A stretch of 64,000 nucleotides of DNA, taken from assembly GCA_963809825.1 (NCBI GenBank), contig CAWELJ010000002.1, forward strand, positions 372,001-436,000, given 5' to 3'. Below, in pieces: positions 52,442 through 61,120 of this stretch. This DNA is from Bog-473 sp963809825 (lineage in GTDB: Bacteria > Actinomycetota > Acidimicrobiia > Acidimicrobiales > RAAP-2). The first letter of the stretch is position 1, and every line of letters starts with the position of its first letter. The position numbers and the translations under genes were made by a program. The notes under the pieces are model-generated. The model was not told the origin of the DNA. It worked only from the letters and a program-made list of their open reading frames with translations, and made no database searches.

Positions 52442-53537
52442 GTTCGAAGCCGTACAGCTTGGCGCAGTTGAGCGCGGTGACCTTGCGGCGATCCTCCGCC
52501 GGCAGCGCACCGAGTGTCTCTTCGATGCAGCGTTGCGACTCGGGGAAGGTGCTGTCGGTGTGGGGGAAGTCGGCTGCCCACATGCACGAGTCCGCACCGA
52601 GGTGCGGAATGTACTGGGAGGCCAACACCTCCTCCTCGAAGGTGGCGATCACCTGCCTTCGGAACAGCTCGCTCGGCGCCACGCTCGGCGCGTAGTCGAT
52701 CTTGTCGCGGAGGTTCTCCCACTCCATGTCCATCCGGCTCAGGAAGTAGGGCAGCCAGCCCACACCCGCCTCGGCGAGGACCAGCGTGAGTCCGGGGTGC
52801 CGCTCGAGGGCGCCGGAGAAGATCATGATGGCCAGCGCCTCATCGAGCTGCAACGGCAACAGGGTGGCAAACGCCGCCGACTGCCACTTTCCCACCTGGT
52901 AGCTCAGCCTCGGCGACGCGCCCGCCTTGATGTGGAAGCTGAGCGGAAGCCCGGTCTGCTCCGCGGCCGCCCACAGGCGGTTCCACGCCGGATCGCCGGC
53001 GTCGAAGTCGAACACATCGATGATCGCACCCCGGTGGCCCATCTCCGCGACCCGCTCGAGCTCGGCGACGGCCGCCTCCGGCGAGTGGCTGGGGAGGAAG
53101 GGGAGGGCGCAGAGGCGATTCGGGGCGAAGGCATTGAACTCCTGCATGGCCCAGTCGTTCCATGCCGAGTAGCAGGCGGTCTGCAGGTCGGGCTCAGGGA
53201 TGGACAGGGTGAGCGGGATGGGCCCGTAGATGACGGAGGCCCACACGCCGTCGAGGTCCATGTCCTCCAGCCGCAGCTTCGGGTTGCTGACCCGAAACCC
53301 GTCGTCCTCGATGCCCGCCCGGCTGAGGGCGCTGAGGACCTGGAGCTTGTCCCCCCGGGGCAGTCCGCTCCGGCCGAGGACCCGGTCGTTGCAGACCCAC
53401 ATGGGATCGCCCTCGCCCGTCACCACCCGTGGGCCCCGCTCGACGAGAGCCTTGGGAAGCCGGTCCTGCCACAACCGGCGCGGCACGGAGCGCAGGTCGA
53501 GGTGATCGTCGCAGGAGTAGATGCTCGAGTCGTCCAT
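52431..53537 (-). CDS. Amidohydrolase-2 (decarboxylase-type) family protein
   Basis: 368 residues, amidohydrolase-2 family related to ACMSD-type decarboxylases. Blocks: CDDHLDL near the N-terminus, FHIKAG, AEAGVGWLPYFLSRMD, and MWAADFPHTDSTFPES near the C-terminus, which contribute the metal-binding His and Asp. The family acts on carboxylated ring or ring-cleavage products. AAAGAGG precedes the ATG. Two related family members occur in this region (42.2 and 52.4 kb). Confidence 0.85.
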   Translation of the reverse strand: MDDSSIYSCDDHLDLRSVPRRLWQDRLPKALVERGPRVVTGEGDPMWVCNDRVLGRSGLPRGDKLQVLSALSRAGIEDDGFRVSNPKLRLEDMDLDGVWASVIYGPIPLTLSIPEPDLQTACYSAWNDWAMQEFNAFAPNRLCALPFLPSHSPEAAVAELERVAEMGHRGAIIDVFDFDAGDPAWNRLWAAAEQTGLPLSFHIKAGASPRLSYQVGKWQSAAFATLLPLQLDEALAIMIFSGALERHPGLTLVLAEAGVGWLPYFLSRMDMEWENLRDKIDYAPSVAPSELFRRQVIATFEEEVLASQYIPHLGADSCMWAADFPHTDSTFPESQRCIEETLGALPAEDRRKVTALNCAKLYGFEHVD

Positions 53538-53566
53538 GTCGTCGACCTCTTTCTGTCAGGGGTTCA

Positions 53567-53755
53567 TCATCCGCCATCGAGTGTCTCGATCCCGGCGCGC
53601 CGCAGCTTCACGCCCGCCGCAATCCCTCCGATCCCGGCGCCGACCACGGCGACGCTCGGGGTCCCCGAGGAGCCGAACAGCTCCCCGGCGGACGGATTCC
53701 GGTCCGCCGCCGGCCATCCCCACCGTGGCGCTCGACGCCTCGTCATTGTTCCCAT
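53567..53755 (-). pseudogene. N-terminal fragment of a flavin-containing monooxygenase
   Basis: A 62-codon open frame contains PSVAVVGAGIGGIAAGVKL and then RRAGIET, the FAD-binding start of Baeyer-Villiger/flavin monooxygenases, and stops at once. The rest of the enzyme (about 450 residues) is missing. The stop is 29 nt upstream of the amidohydrolase gene on the same strand. It looks like a deletion remnant. Its own start is uncertain. Confidence 0.6.
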
Positions 53756-53816
53756 CCCCTGGGCAACCCCATGGCTCGTGACACGGCCGATCCCGATTGA
53801 CCTCCCCCTAGTTTAG

Positions 53817-53831
53817 TGTCACAGTACGACA
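53817..53831. promoter_or_regulatory. TetR-type operator candidate, site 2
   Basis: TGTCACAGTACGACA, or as a perfect palindrome GTGTC-N7-GACAC at 53816-53832. It lies 23 nt before the SDR start and 14 nt after a TTGACC element (53797-53802) that could be the SDR -35 box. The flank ACGAAAAT resembles that of site 1. Confidence 0.5.
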
Positions 53832-53854
53832 CGAAAATAGAGGGGAGGCGAGGG

Positions 53855-54593
53855 ATGCTCCTGGACGGGAAGGTGGCCGTCATCACCGGCGCCGGGTCGG
53901 GAATGGCCAAGGCATCGGTCAAGGTCTTCGTCCGCGAGGGCGCCAAGGTCGTGGCCGCCGACATCAGCGGTGCGGAGCAGGACACGGCGGCCGAGGTCGG
54001 AGCCGGAGTACTGCCCCTGCATTGCGACGTCACGAAAGAGGCCGACGTCGAAGCCCTGATGGCGGCTGCGGTCGAGGAGTTCGGGCGGGTCGACGCCGTT
54101 CTCAACGTGGCCGGCATCGCCGACGGTTGCCTGCTCACCGATCTGACCATGGAATTCTACGACCGGCTGATGGACGTCGATCTGCGTGGGGTGATGCTCG
54201 GGATGAAGCACGGCATCCGCACCATGCTCAAGACGGGTGGCGGCGCCGTCGTCAATTTGGTCTTCTGTCGGCGGCCTCAACGGCTCCGCCTACACCAGCG
54301 TGTACCAGGCGGCCAAGCACGGGATCATCGGCGCCAGCAAGTCGGCCGCCATCGAGTTCGGCACGCAGGGCGTCAGGGTGAACACCATCTGCCCCGGCTT
54401 CATCCTCACCGAGATCATGGCGGTCGGAGCGGAGGACTTCATCCCCGACATCGCCGCCAAGGCCGCGCTCAACCGTGCCGGGCTGCCCCACGAGGTCGCA
54501 GAGGTCGGTGCGTTCCTGGCCTCCGATCGAGCTTCGTTCGTGACGGGAGCGGTGATCCCGGTCGACGGAGGTTGGTCCGCGAAGTTGGCCTAG
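53855..54593 (+). pseudogene. Short-chain dehydrogenase with a single-base frameshift
   Basis: The first part (from ATG 53855, with GGAGG upstream) encodes an SDR: KVAVITGAGSGMAK, LNVAGIADG, and reaches GGGAVVN. The other frame then continues WSSVGGLNGSAYTSVYQAAKHG, with the active-site Tyr and Lys, to FVTGAVIPVDGGWS. Removing one T from the TTT at 54256-54258 restores a full 245-residue enzyme. It may be a true pseudogene or an assembly error; only read data can tell. Confidence 0.85.
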
Positions 54594-54623
54594 GAGATGA
54601 ACGCCCCCGCCAACTCGTTGCCC

Positions 54624-55415
54624 TCATCCGGAGCCTGCGTCCTCCGTGCTCGCCTGCACGGCCGTCATCAGGCGGACCGGCCGTCCGGCCACCGTCCCCC
54701 CGTCCACCGGGACCACGATTCCGGTGATCTGGGCCGAGCGCTCACTGGCCAGGAAGAGCACGGCCTCGGCGACGTCGTGCGGCGTCCCTCGGCGCTGCAA
54801 CGGCTGGTCGAGCTCAATGGTGGGTCCAAGGTCGTAGTTCGTGATCCCCGTCGCGATGTGGCCGGGCGCGATGCAATTGACGCGGATGCCGTATTCGGCC
54901 ACATCCGTGGCGACCATCCGGGTGAACTGGGCCACGGCCGCCTTCGACGTGCGATAGGAGATCGGGGGGCCGCCCCCCGTGAGGCCGCCGATCGACGACG
55001 TGTTGATGATCGACCCACCCCCGTGCGCCGCCATGTGCCGACCCGCGCGCTGGGTCCCGGTGATCACTCCGAACAAGTTGACGGCCATGACACGGTTAAA
55101 GTCGCGGAGGTCGTCGCGCAGGAACCGACGGAACGAGCTCGCAATGCCGGCGTTGTTGAACATGACGTGAAGTCCACCGAACCTGTCCACGGCAAAATCA
55201 ACCAGCGCCTGGACCTCGTCGGCGTCGGACACGTCGGTGCGCCTGAACGCCACGCCAGCACCGAGCCCGGTGGCCAGCGCCTCGCCCTCTTCCACGACGA
55301 CGTCGGCGATGACGACCTTGGCTCCCTCCCGGGCGAACAGCTCGGCGGTGGCGCGGCCGATTCCGCTTGCCCCGCCCGTGACGATCGCAACCTTTCCCGC
55401 CAGCTCCTGCCCCAT
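54624..55415 (-). CDS. Short-chain dehydrogenase/reductase
   Basis: 263 residues from ATG 55415, with AGGGAG upstream. Classical SDR: cofactor motif TGGASGIG, NNAG, catalytic Ser in NTSSIGGLTGG, and YRTSK. It oxidises or reduces a hydroxyl or keto group with NAD(P). The single gene is convergent with the frameshifted SDR and divergent from the third P450, and 185 nt separate it from the latter. Substrate unknown; it may replace the broken SDR. Confidence 0.9.
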   Translation of the reverse strand: MGQELAGKVAIVTGGASGIGRATAELFAREGAKVVIADVVVEEGEALATGLGAGVAFRRTDVSDADEVQALVDFAVDRFGGLHVMFNNAGIASSFRRFLRDDLRDFNRVMAVNLFGVITGTQRAGRHMAAHGGGSIINTSSIGGLTGGGPPISYRTSKAAVAQFTRMVATDVAEYGIRVNCIAPGHIATGITNYDLGPTIELDQPLQRRGTPHDVAEAVLFLASERSAQITGIVVPVDGGTVAGRPVRLMTAVQASTEDAGSG

Positions 55416-55600
55416 TTCAAGCGGCTCCCTTCGACTCGGCTCGGGCACGGAGAAACGGCTCCCGTACCCCTCCCCAGACCGTCTCCTCGGAGTCCGGCGC
55501 GGCACCGGAACATACCCCGCATGACGGACGTCCGACGTCCCCGCCCGGCATTCGTACCCGTCCGATCGGCGTACCCCCCCTTCACCAAGATGGAGCACCA

Positions 55601-56860
55601 ATGAACGACGACGAACAGTTCGCTTCGATTGATTTCTTCCGCACCAAGGACCTCTTCGAGGACCCCTACCCCTACTTCGACCACCTGCGCGGACAATGCC
55701 CGATCACGAGGGAGCCGTTCCACGACGTCTACATGGTCACCGGGTACGACGAGGCGATCGCCGTCTACCACGACCAAGCGACATTCTCGGCCTGCAATTC
55801 GGCGATCGGGCCTTTCGCCAGGTTCCCTGTCCCGCTCGAAGGAGACGATGTCACCGAGATCATCGAGGCGTACCGGGACGAGCTTCCCTTCGGCGACCAG
55901 CTCCCCACCTTCGACCCCCCGAAACATACGGCCCAAAGGGGTCTCCTGATGCGACTGATCACACCCAAGCGCCTGAAGGAGAACGAGGCGTCCCTGCTGC
56001 AGTTGGCCGACAACCAGATCGACCGGTTCCACGCCCGGGGCGAGTGTGAGTTCATCGGCGAGTACGCCCAGCCCTACACCATGCTGGTCATCGCCGACCT
56101 CCTCGGCGTGCCCGAAGAGGATCATGAGGAGTTCCTCGAGAAGCTCACGCACCACGACGCCCTCGAGATGACCCACAGCCCGCTCGAGTACCTGTACGCC
56201 CAATTCACGACCTACATCGAGGACCGCCGGCGCGAGCCACGCGATGACGTCATGACCGGTCTGGCCACCGCCACCTTTCCCGACGGGACGCTTCCGCCGG
56301 TGCAAGACGTGATGAAGATCGCCTCCAATCTGTTCGCCGCTGGTCAGGAGACGACGGCGCGGCTGCTCGGCACCGCGCTGCAGACTCTGGGTGAGCACTC
56401 CGAGCTCCAACAGCAGCTGCGCGACGATCGCAGCCTGGTCCCCGGGTTCATAGAGGAGACTTTGCGCATGGAGCCCCCGATCAAGGGCACCTTCCGCCTG
56501 TCCCGAACCCCGACGACCGTCCACGGCACCGAGATCCCGGCGGGCGCCACGGTCATGGTGCTCCCCAGCGCGGCCAACCGGGACCCACGCGAGTTCGAAC
56601 AGCCCGACGAGTTGCGCCTCGACCGTGAGAATGGTCGCCAGCACATCGCCTTCGGCCATGGCATCCATACCTGCGCCGGCGCACCACTGGCGCGGGCCGA
56701 ATCCAACGTGTCGCTCCAGCGCCTGCTCGATCGCACACGGGACATCCGGATCTCGGAGTCCCACCACGGCCCGGCGGGTGCCCGCCGCTGGGACTACACG
56801 CCGACGTGGATGCTCCGTGGCCTGGACCGTCTCCATCTCGAGTTCACCCCGGTCGGCTGA
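55601..56860 (+). CDS. Cytochrome P450 (third of three)
   Basis: 419 residues. I-helix AAGQETT, ExxR EETLRMEPP, haem motif FGHGIHTCAG. Soluble bacterial type. It heads a plus-strand unit of six genes (P450, VOC, aldehyde dehydrogenase, two acyl-CoA dehydrogenases, acyl-CoA synthetase). No ferredoxin or reductase is encoded in the window. The haem motif and length differ from the two P450s upstream, so the three are not recent duplicates. Confidence 0.92.
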   Translation: MNDDEQFASIDFFRTKDLFEDPYPYFDHLRGQCPITREPFHDVYMVTGYDEAIAVYHDQATFSACNSAIGPFARFPVPLEGDDVTEIIEAYRDELPFGDQLPTFDPPKHTAQRGLLMRLITPKRLKENEASLLQLADNQIDRFHARGECEFIGEYAQPYTMLVIADLLGVPEEDHEEFLEKLTHHDALEMTHSPLEYLYAQFTTYIEDRRREPRDDVMTGLATATFPDGTLPPVQDVMKIASNLFAAGQETTARLLGTALQTLGEHSELQQQLRDDRSLVPGFIEETLRMEPPIKGTFRLSRTPTTVHGTEIPAGATVMVLPSAANRDPREFEQPDELRLDRENGRQHIAFGHGIHTCAGAPLARAESNVSLQRLLDRTRDIRISESHHGPAGARRWDYTPTWMLRGLDRLHLEFTPVG

Positions 56861-56892
56861 GCCCTCGACGACAGGCAGAGCGGAGGAAGCGG

Positions 56893-57336
56893 ATGAGCAC
56901 GTACAACCACACCGGGCAGGTCGTCACCGACCTCGAGCGATCGAAGCGGTTCTACGAGGAGGTCTTCGGCTTCAAGCCCTGGTACGAGATCTCTCCCCCC
57001 GACCAACCGACGGGGAAGCTCACCGGCCTCACGCCTCCACTCGGCGTCACCGCCTCCTATCTGACGCTCGACGGTTTCGTGCTGGAGCTGATGCACTACG
57101 CCGCGCCCGGCGCGACCGCGCCCTACCGGGAGCGCACGATGGGCGAACCGGGGCTGACCCACCTCTCCATCTCCGTCGGTGACGTGCGGGCCACGGCGGC
57201 CCGCGCCGTCGAGTGCGGCGGGCAGATCATTGAGGAGAGCGACATCGGTGCCGCGCTGTTCGTACGCGACCCCGACGGGCAGCTGATCGAGCTGTTGCCG
57301 GTCTCCTACCGCGACCATCTCCCGCCCAAGCCGTGA
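56893..57336 (+). CDS. VOC family protein
   Basis: 147 residues with one VOC fold: YNHTGQVVTDLERSKRFYEEVFGF, THLSISVGDVRATAARAV, and FVRDPDGQLIELLPVS. It resembles methylmalonyl-CoA epimerase/glyoxalase-type proteins. GGAGGAAG precedes ATG 56893, 32 nt after the P450. Substrate unknown. Confidence 0.86.
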   Translation: MSTYNHTGQVVTDLERSKRFYEEVFGFKPWYEISPPDQPTGKLTGLTPPLGVTASYLTLDGFVLELMHYAAPGATAPYRERTMGEPGLTHLSISVGDVRATAARAVECGGQIIEESDIGAALFVRDPDGQLIELLPVSYRDHLPPKP

Positions 57337-57416
57337 CCCCGATGCCGTGTGGTGCGGGTGGCTACGCTGACCTCGTCCGGACGCGGCTGCGTCAATCGAC
57401 TGATAGGAGCGTGCCC

Positions 57417-58901
57417 ATGACCGTGACCGACGAGACAGCGGTTCCCCTCCGGCACGCCGATCGCTTCTTCATCGACGGTGGGTGGGCCGCTCCCTCTTCG
57501 GGCGCCACCATCGACGTGATCGACTCGAGCACGGAGCGGGTCTACTTCCGTGTCCCCGAGGCGCAGCCGGCCGACATCGACCGCGCCGTGACGGCTGCCC
57601 GGCGGGCCTTCGACGAAGGGCCCTGGCCCCGGATGACGCACGCCGACCGGGCCGAATTCCTCACCGGCATCGCCGCCGGCCTGCGGGACAGGGCCGAGGA
57701 CATCGGGCAGATCTGGCCCCGGGAGTCGGGCGCGCTCCACGTCATCGCCAAGCACGGTGCGGCCGGGATCGCCGGTGCCTTCGACTACTACGCCGGACTG
57801 GCGAAGACGTTTCCCTTCGAGGAGAAGGTGCAGCCGTCACAGGGCGAGTTCGGGCTCCTCGTGCGGGAGCCGGTCGGGGTCGTCGGCGCCATCATCCCGT
57901 GGAACGCACCGATCGGTCTCATCACCTACAAGCTCGCCCCGGCCCTCCTGGCCGGCTGCACCGTGGTGCTCAAGTGCTCGCCCGAGGCTCCCGGTGACGC
58001 CTACGTCGTGGCGGAGATCGCAGAGTCCATCGGCCTGCCGGCCGGGGTCCTGAACGTCGTGACGGCCGACAGAGAGGTCTCCGAACTGCTCGTCCGGGAT
58101 GCCCGGGTGGACAAGATCACGTTCACGGGTTCGACCGCCGCCGGCCGGCGCATCGCCTCCATCTGCGGTGAGCGGATTGCCCGTTGCACCCTCGAATTGG
58201 GGGGGAAGTCGGCGGCCCTGATCCTCGACGACATGGACCTGAACGAGGCCGCGGCGACCCTGGCCCGGGCGGAGTGCATGCTGGCGGGTCAGGTGTGCTC
58301 GTCACTGACCCGGATCGTCGTCAGCCGCTCGCGGCACGACGAGCTGGTCGACGCACTGGCGAGCTCCTTCTCCCAGGTGCGCGTCGGTGACCCCTTCGAT
58401 GCGGCGACCCAGATGGGACCGCTCGTGTCCAGCCGTCAGCGCGACCGGGTCGAGGGGTACATCGCGACCGGCATCGAGCAGGGAGCCAGGTTGGTCACCG
58501 GCGGTGGACGGCCCAAGGACCTCGATCGCGGGTACTACGTCGAACCCACCGTCTTCGCCGGTGTCGACAACGCATCGACGATCGCGCAGGAGGAGATCTT
58601 CGGCCCGGTGCTCAGCGTGATCCCGGTCGCGGACGAGAACGAGATCGTGTCGACCGCCAACGACACCATCTACGGGCTCAACGCGTCGGTGTTCACGCAC
58701 GACGTGGACCGGGCCCGCGACGTCGCCCGCCGCCTGCGCTCGGGCACCGTCGGCCACAACGCCTTCCGCACCGACTTCGGCATCGCCTTCGGCGGCTTCA
58801 AGCAGTCCGGCATCGGCCGGGAAGGTGGCACCGAAGGCCTCCTGCCCTTCCTCGAGACCAAGACCGTGATTCTCGAGGGCGCGCCCGCCGACTACCGCTG
58901 A
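57417..58901 (+). CDS. Aldehyde dehydrogenase
   Basis: 494 residues from ATG 57417 with AGGAG 8 nt upstream. NAD motif FTGSTAAGRRI, catalytic Glu in LELGGKSA, catalytic Cys in GQVCSSLTR, and EEIFGPVLSVIP. It turns an aldehyde into the acid and fits after the alcohol dehydrogenase. The following acyl-CoA dehydrogenase gene starts 21 nt later. Confidence 0.93.
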   Translation: MTVTDETAVPLRHADRFFIDGGWAAPSSGATIDVIDSSTERVYFRVPEAQPADIDRAVTAARRAFDEGPWPRMTHADRAEFLTGIAAGLRDRAEDIGQIWPRESGALHVIAKHGAAGIAGAFDYYAGLAKTFPFEEKVQPSQGEFGLLVREPVGVVGAIIPWNAPIGLITYKLAPALLAGCTVVLKCSPEAPGDAYVVAEIAESIGLPAGVLNVVTADREVSELLVRDARVDKITFTGSTAAGRRIASICGERIARCTLELGGKSAALILDDMDLNEAAATLARAECMLAGQVCSSLTRIVVSRSRHDELVDALASSFSQVRVGDPFDAATQMGPLVSSRQRDRVEGYIATGIEQGARLVTGGGRPKDLDRGYYVEPTVFAGVDNASTIAQEEIFGPVLSVIPVADENEIVSTANDTIYGLNASVFTHDVDRARDVARRLRSGTVGHNAFRTDFGIAFGGFKQSGIGREGGTEGLLPFLETKTVILEGAPADYR

Positions 58902-58922
58902 TCGGCGCGGGAGCTCGCCAAC

Positions 58923-59951
58923 ATGGATCTGAACCCATCGGTCGAGCAGCAGCAGCTCATCGATGCGTTCGCAGCCTTCTATGCCAAGGAGTGCCCGACC
59001 GAGCGGGTACGTGCCGCTGAGCCCACCGGTCACGATGCCGACCTGTGGGCACGGCTGCGGGACATGGGCGCCGTAGACATGGCCGTCGACGAGGTCTCGG
59101 GTGGCTGGGGAGCGTCGTTGCTCGACCTGGCGCTCGTGGCGGAGCAACACGGTCGGCACCTCGGGCCGGCACCCCTCGTCGAGGCGCAGGTCGCCGCCCG
59201 CGTCCTGGCGCGCGCCGGAACGGACGCCGCGGGGGAGGCACTGGGCCGGGCCCGTACCGACGACCACCTCACCACCATCGCGCTCGACCCGCCGCAGAGC
59301 GGCGTGCTCGCTCTGGTCCCCGCCGGAGCGGTCGCGGACGAAGTGGTCTACTTCCACGACGATCAGCTGCGGTGCCTGCGGATCGGGGACCGTGGCCGCC
59401 CGATCTCGAATTTCGGATCGATGCCGCTCGCCGACATCCCCCTCGATCCGGCGGCGGTGGGACTGCTGTCGGGGGAGCCGGCGAGGCGGCGCTTCGAGAC
59501 AGCCCGGGACGAGTGGCTGGCGCTCACGGCCAATTCGTTGGTCGGGATCGGGTCCCGTTCCCTGGAGCTCGGCGTCGCCTATGCCAAGGAGCGGCACCAA
59601 TTCGGGGTCCCCATCGGGTCGTTCCAGGCCCTCGGACACGGACTCGCCGATGCGGCGACCGCAGTGGAGGGAAGCAAGCTCATCGCCCGGGAGGCAGCGT
59701 GGGCGGCCGACGAGGACACGACGCGGGCCACCGAGTTGGCGTGCCTCGCGTGCGGGTTCTCGTCGGAGGCGGCGCGCGACGCCAGCTATCGCAGCCTCCA
59801 CTACCACGGGGGATACGGCTTCATGGTCGAGTTCGACATTCAGTTGTACTTCCGGCGGGCGCGGGCATGGCCCGCCGTGTTCGGAGACCCGGCCCGCATG
59901 TACGCGCGGGGTGCAGCGACGCGGCTGGCGCGGGCCGGATCGGGCGCATGA
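58923..59951 (+). CDS. Acyl-CoA dehydrogenase, smaller subunit of a pair
   Basis: 342 residues, shorter than the usual 380-400. N-terminal helical domain MDLNPSVEQQQLIDAFAAFYAKECP, middle beta domain weakly conserved, C-terminal helical domain with AKERHQFGVPIGSFQALGHGLAD. Its stop overlaps the next acyl-CoA dehydrogenase start (ATGA). Such adjacent pairs form alpha2beta2 enzymes in steroid and other side-chain degradation (ChsE type), where each partner supplies part of the active site. Confidence 0.86.
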   Translation: MDLNPSVEQQQLIDAFAAFYAKECPTERVRAAEPTGHDADLWARLRDMGAVDMAVDEVSGGWGASLLDLALVAEQHGRHLGPAPLVEAQVAARVLARAGTDAAGEALGRARTDDHLTTIALDPPQSGVLALVPAGAVADEVVYFHDDQLRCLRIGDRGRPISNFGSMPLADIPLDPAAVGLLSGEPARRRFETARDEWLALTANSLVGIGSRSLELGVAYAKERHQFGVPIGSFQALGHGLADAATAVEGSKLIAREAAWAADEDTTRATELACLACGFSSEAARDASYRSLHYHGGYGFMVEFDIQLYFRRARAWPAVFGDPARMYARGAATRLARAGSGA

Positions 59952-61120
59952 CGATGGATTTCCGCTTGAGTGAGGGCAGCGACGAGCTGCGAGACGAGGC
60001 CAGGCGGTTCCTGGACGAGCACTTCACGGACGACGTGCGCGGCCAGATGCACGCCACCGGGGTCCATCACGATCGGGATTTTCACCGGGCCCGGGTGGCC
60101 CACGGGATGCTCGCCCCCGGGTGGCCCGAGGAGTACGGCGGCCAGGGGCGAGACCCGCTCGAGGTGTTGGCCATGGCCGAGGAGTTCCAGACTGCGGGCG
60201 CGCCCACGTACGGGGGCAGCACGACGCTCATGGTGGCCAACGTCATCCGGCACATCGGGACCGAGGAACAGAAGCGCGACATCCTGTCCCGGGCCCTGGG
60301 GGGAGAGATCATCATCGTGCTCGGCTTCACCGAGCCCGAATCGGGATCGGACGTCGCTGCGGCGCAGACCCGCGCCGTGCGCGACGGCGACGAGTGGGTG
60401 ATCAACGGACAGAAGATGTTCACGACCAATGCCCAGGTGGCTGACTACGTGTTCCTCCTGGCGCGGACCAATTCCGATGTCGCGAAGCACAAGGGACTCA
60501 CGACGTTCCTGGTCCCGTTGCACCAACCGGGGGTCGAGATTCAGCCGGTGTCGACGGTGTCCGGCGAGAGGACGAACCTGACCTTCTACACCGACGCCCG
60601 GGTGGACGACGCGCTGAGGATCGGGGAGGTCGACGGGGGCTGGGACGTCATGACGGTCGGCCTGACGTTCGAGAGGGCCTTGCCGCAGGGTGGTGATGCG
60701 CGTCGCCTGCTCCGTGCCATGGAGCGTTGGGCGCTGCGCTCGGCCGACGACGCCGGGCGTTCGAGAGCGGAGGACGGCGAGGTGCAGGCTCGTCTCGGTC
60801 GGGCCGCCGCGGAGGTCGAAGTCAGCACCCTGCTGGCTCGAAAGTGCGCCTGGGTGCAGAGCTCGGGGGTCCTTCCCGGAGTCGAGGGATCGATGGCCAA
60901 GCTGTTCGCCACCGAGGCGTTGACCAGGCAGTCGGCCGACTTCATGGACATGTTGGGGCGGGACGGCATCCGGGGCGACGGTGATCCCACCGCGATCGAG
61001 GGCGGGATCGCGGAGTACCTGTACCGGTACGCGCTGGGAACGACGACCTACGGGGGCACGAGCGAGATCCAGCGGAACATCATCGCCCAGCGCGGCCTCG
61101 GGCTGCCCCGGTCCAAGTGA
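59948..61120 (+). CDS. Acyl-CoA dehydrogenase, larger subunit of a pair
   Basis: 390 residues. FAD/substrate region LGFTEPESGSDVAAAQTRA, GDEWVINGQKMFTT, and the C-terminal GTTTYGGTSEIQRNIIAQRGLGLPR are typical. It oxidises an acyl-CoA to the 2-enoyl-CoA and passes electrons to ETF. The start lies inside the end of the partner gene, and the synthetase start (GTGA) lies inside its stop, so three genes are translationally coupled. Confidence 0.92.
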   Translation: MTMDFRLSEGSDELRDEARRFLDEHFTDDVRGQMHATGVHHDRDFHRARVAHGMLAPGWPEEYGGQGRDPLEVLAMAEEFQTAGAPTYGGSTTLMVANVIRHIGTEEQKRDILSRALGGEIIIVLGFTEPESGSDVAAAQTRAVRDGDEWVINGQKMFTTNAQVADYVFLLARTNSDVAKHKGLTTFLVPLHQPGVEIQPVSTVSGERTNLTFYTDARVDDALRIGEVDGGWDVMTVGLTFERALPQGGDARRLLRAMERWALRSADDAGRSRAEDGEVQARLGRAAAEVEVSTLLARKCAWVQSSGVLPGVEGSMAKLFATEALTRQSADFMDMLGRDGIRGDGDPTAIEGGIAEYLYRYALGTTTYGGTSEIQRNIIAQRGLGLPRSK

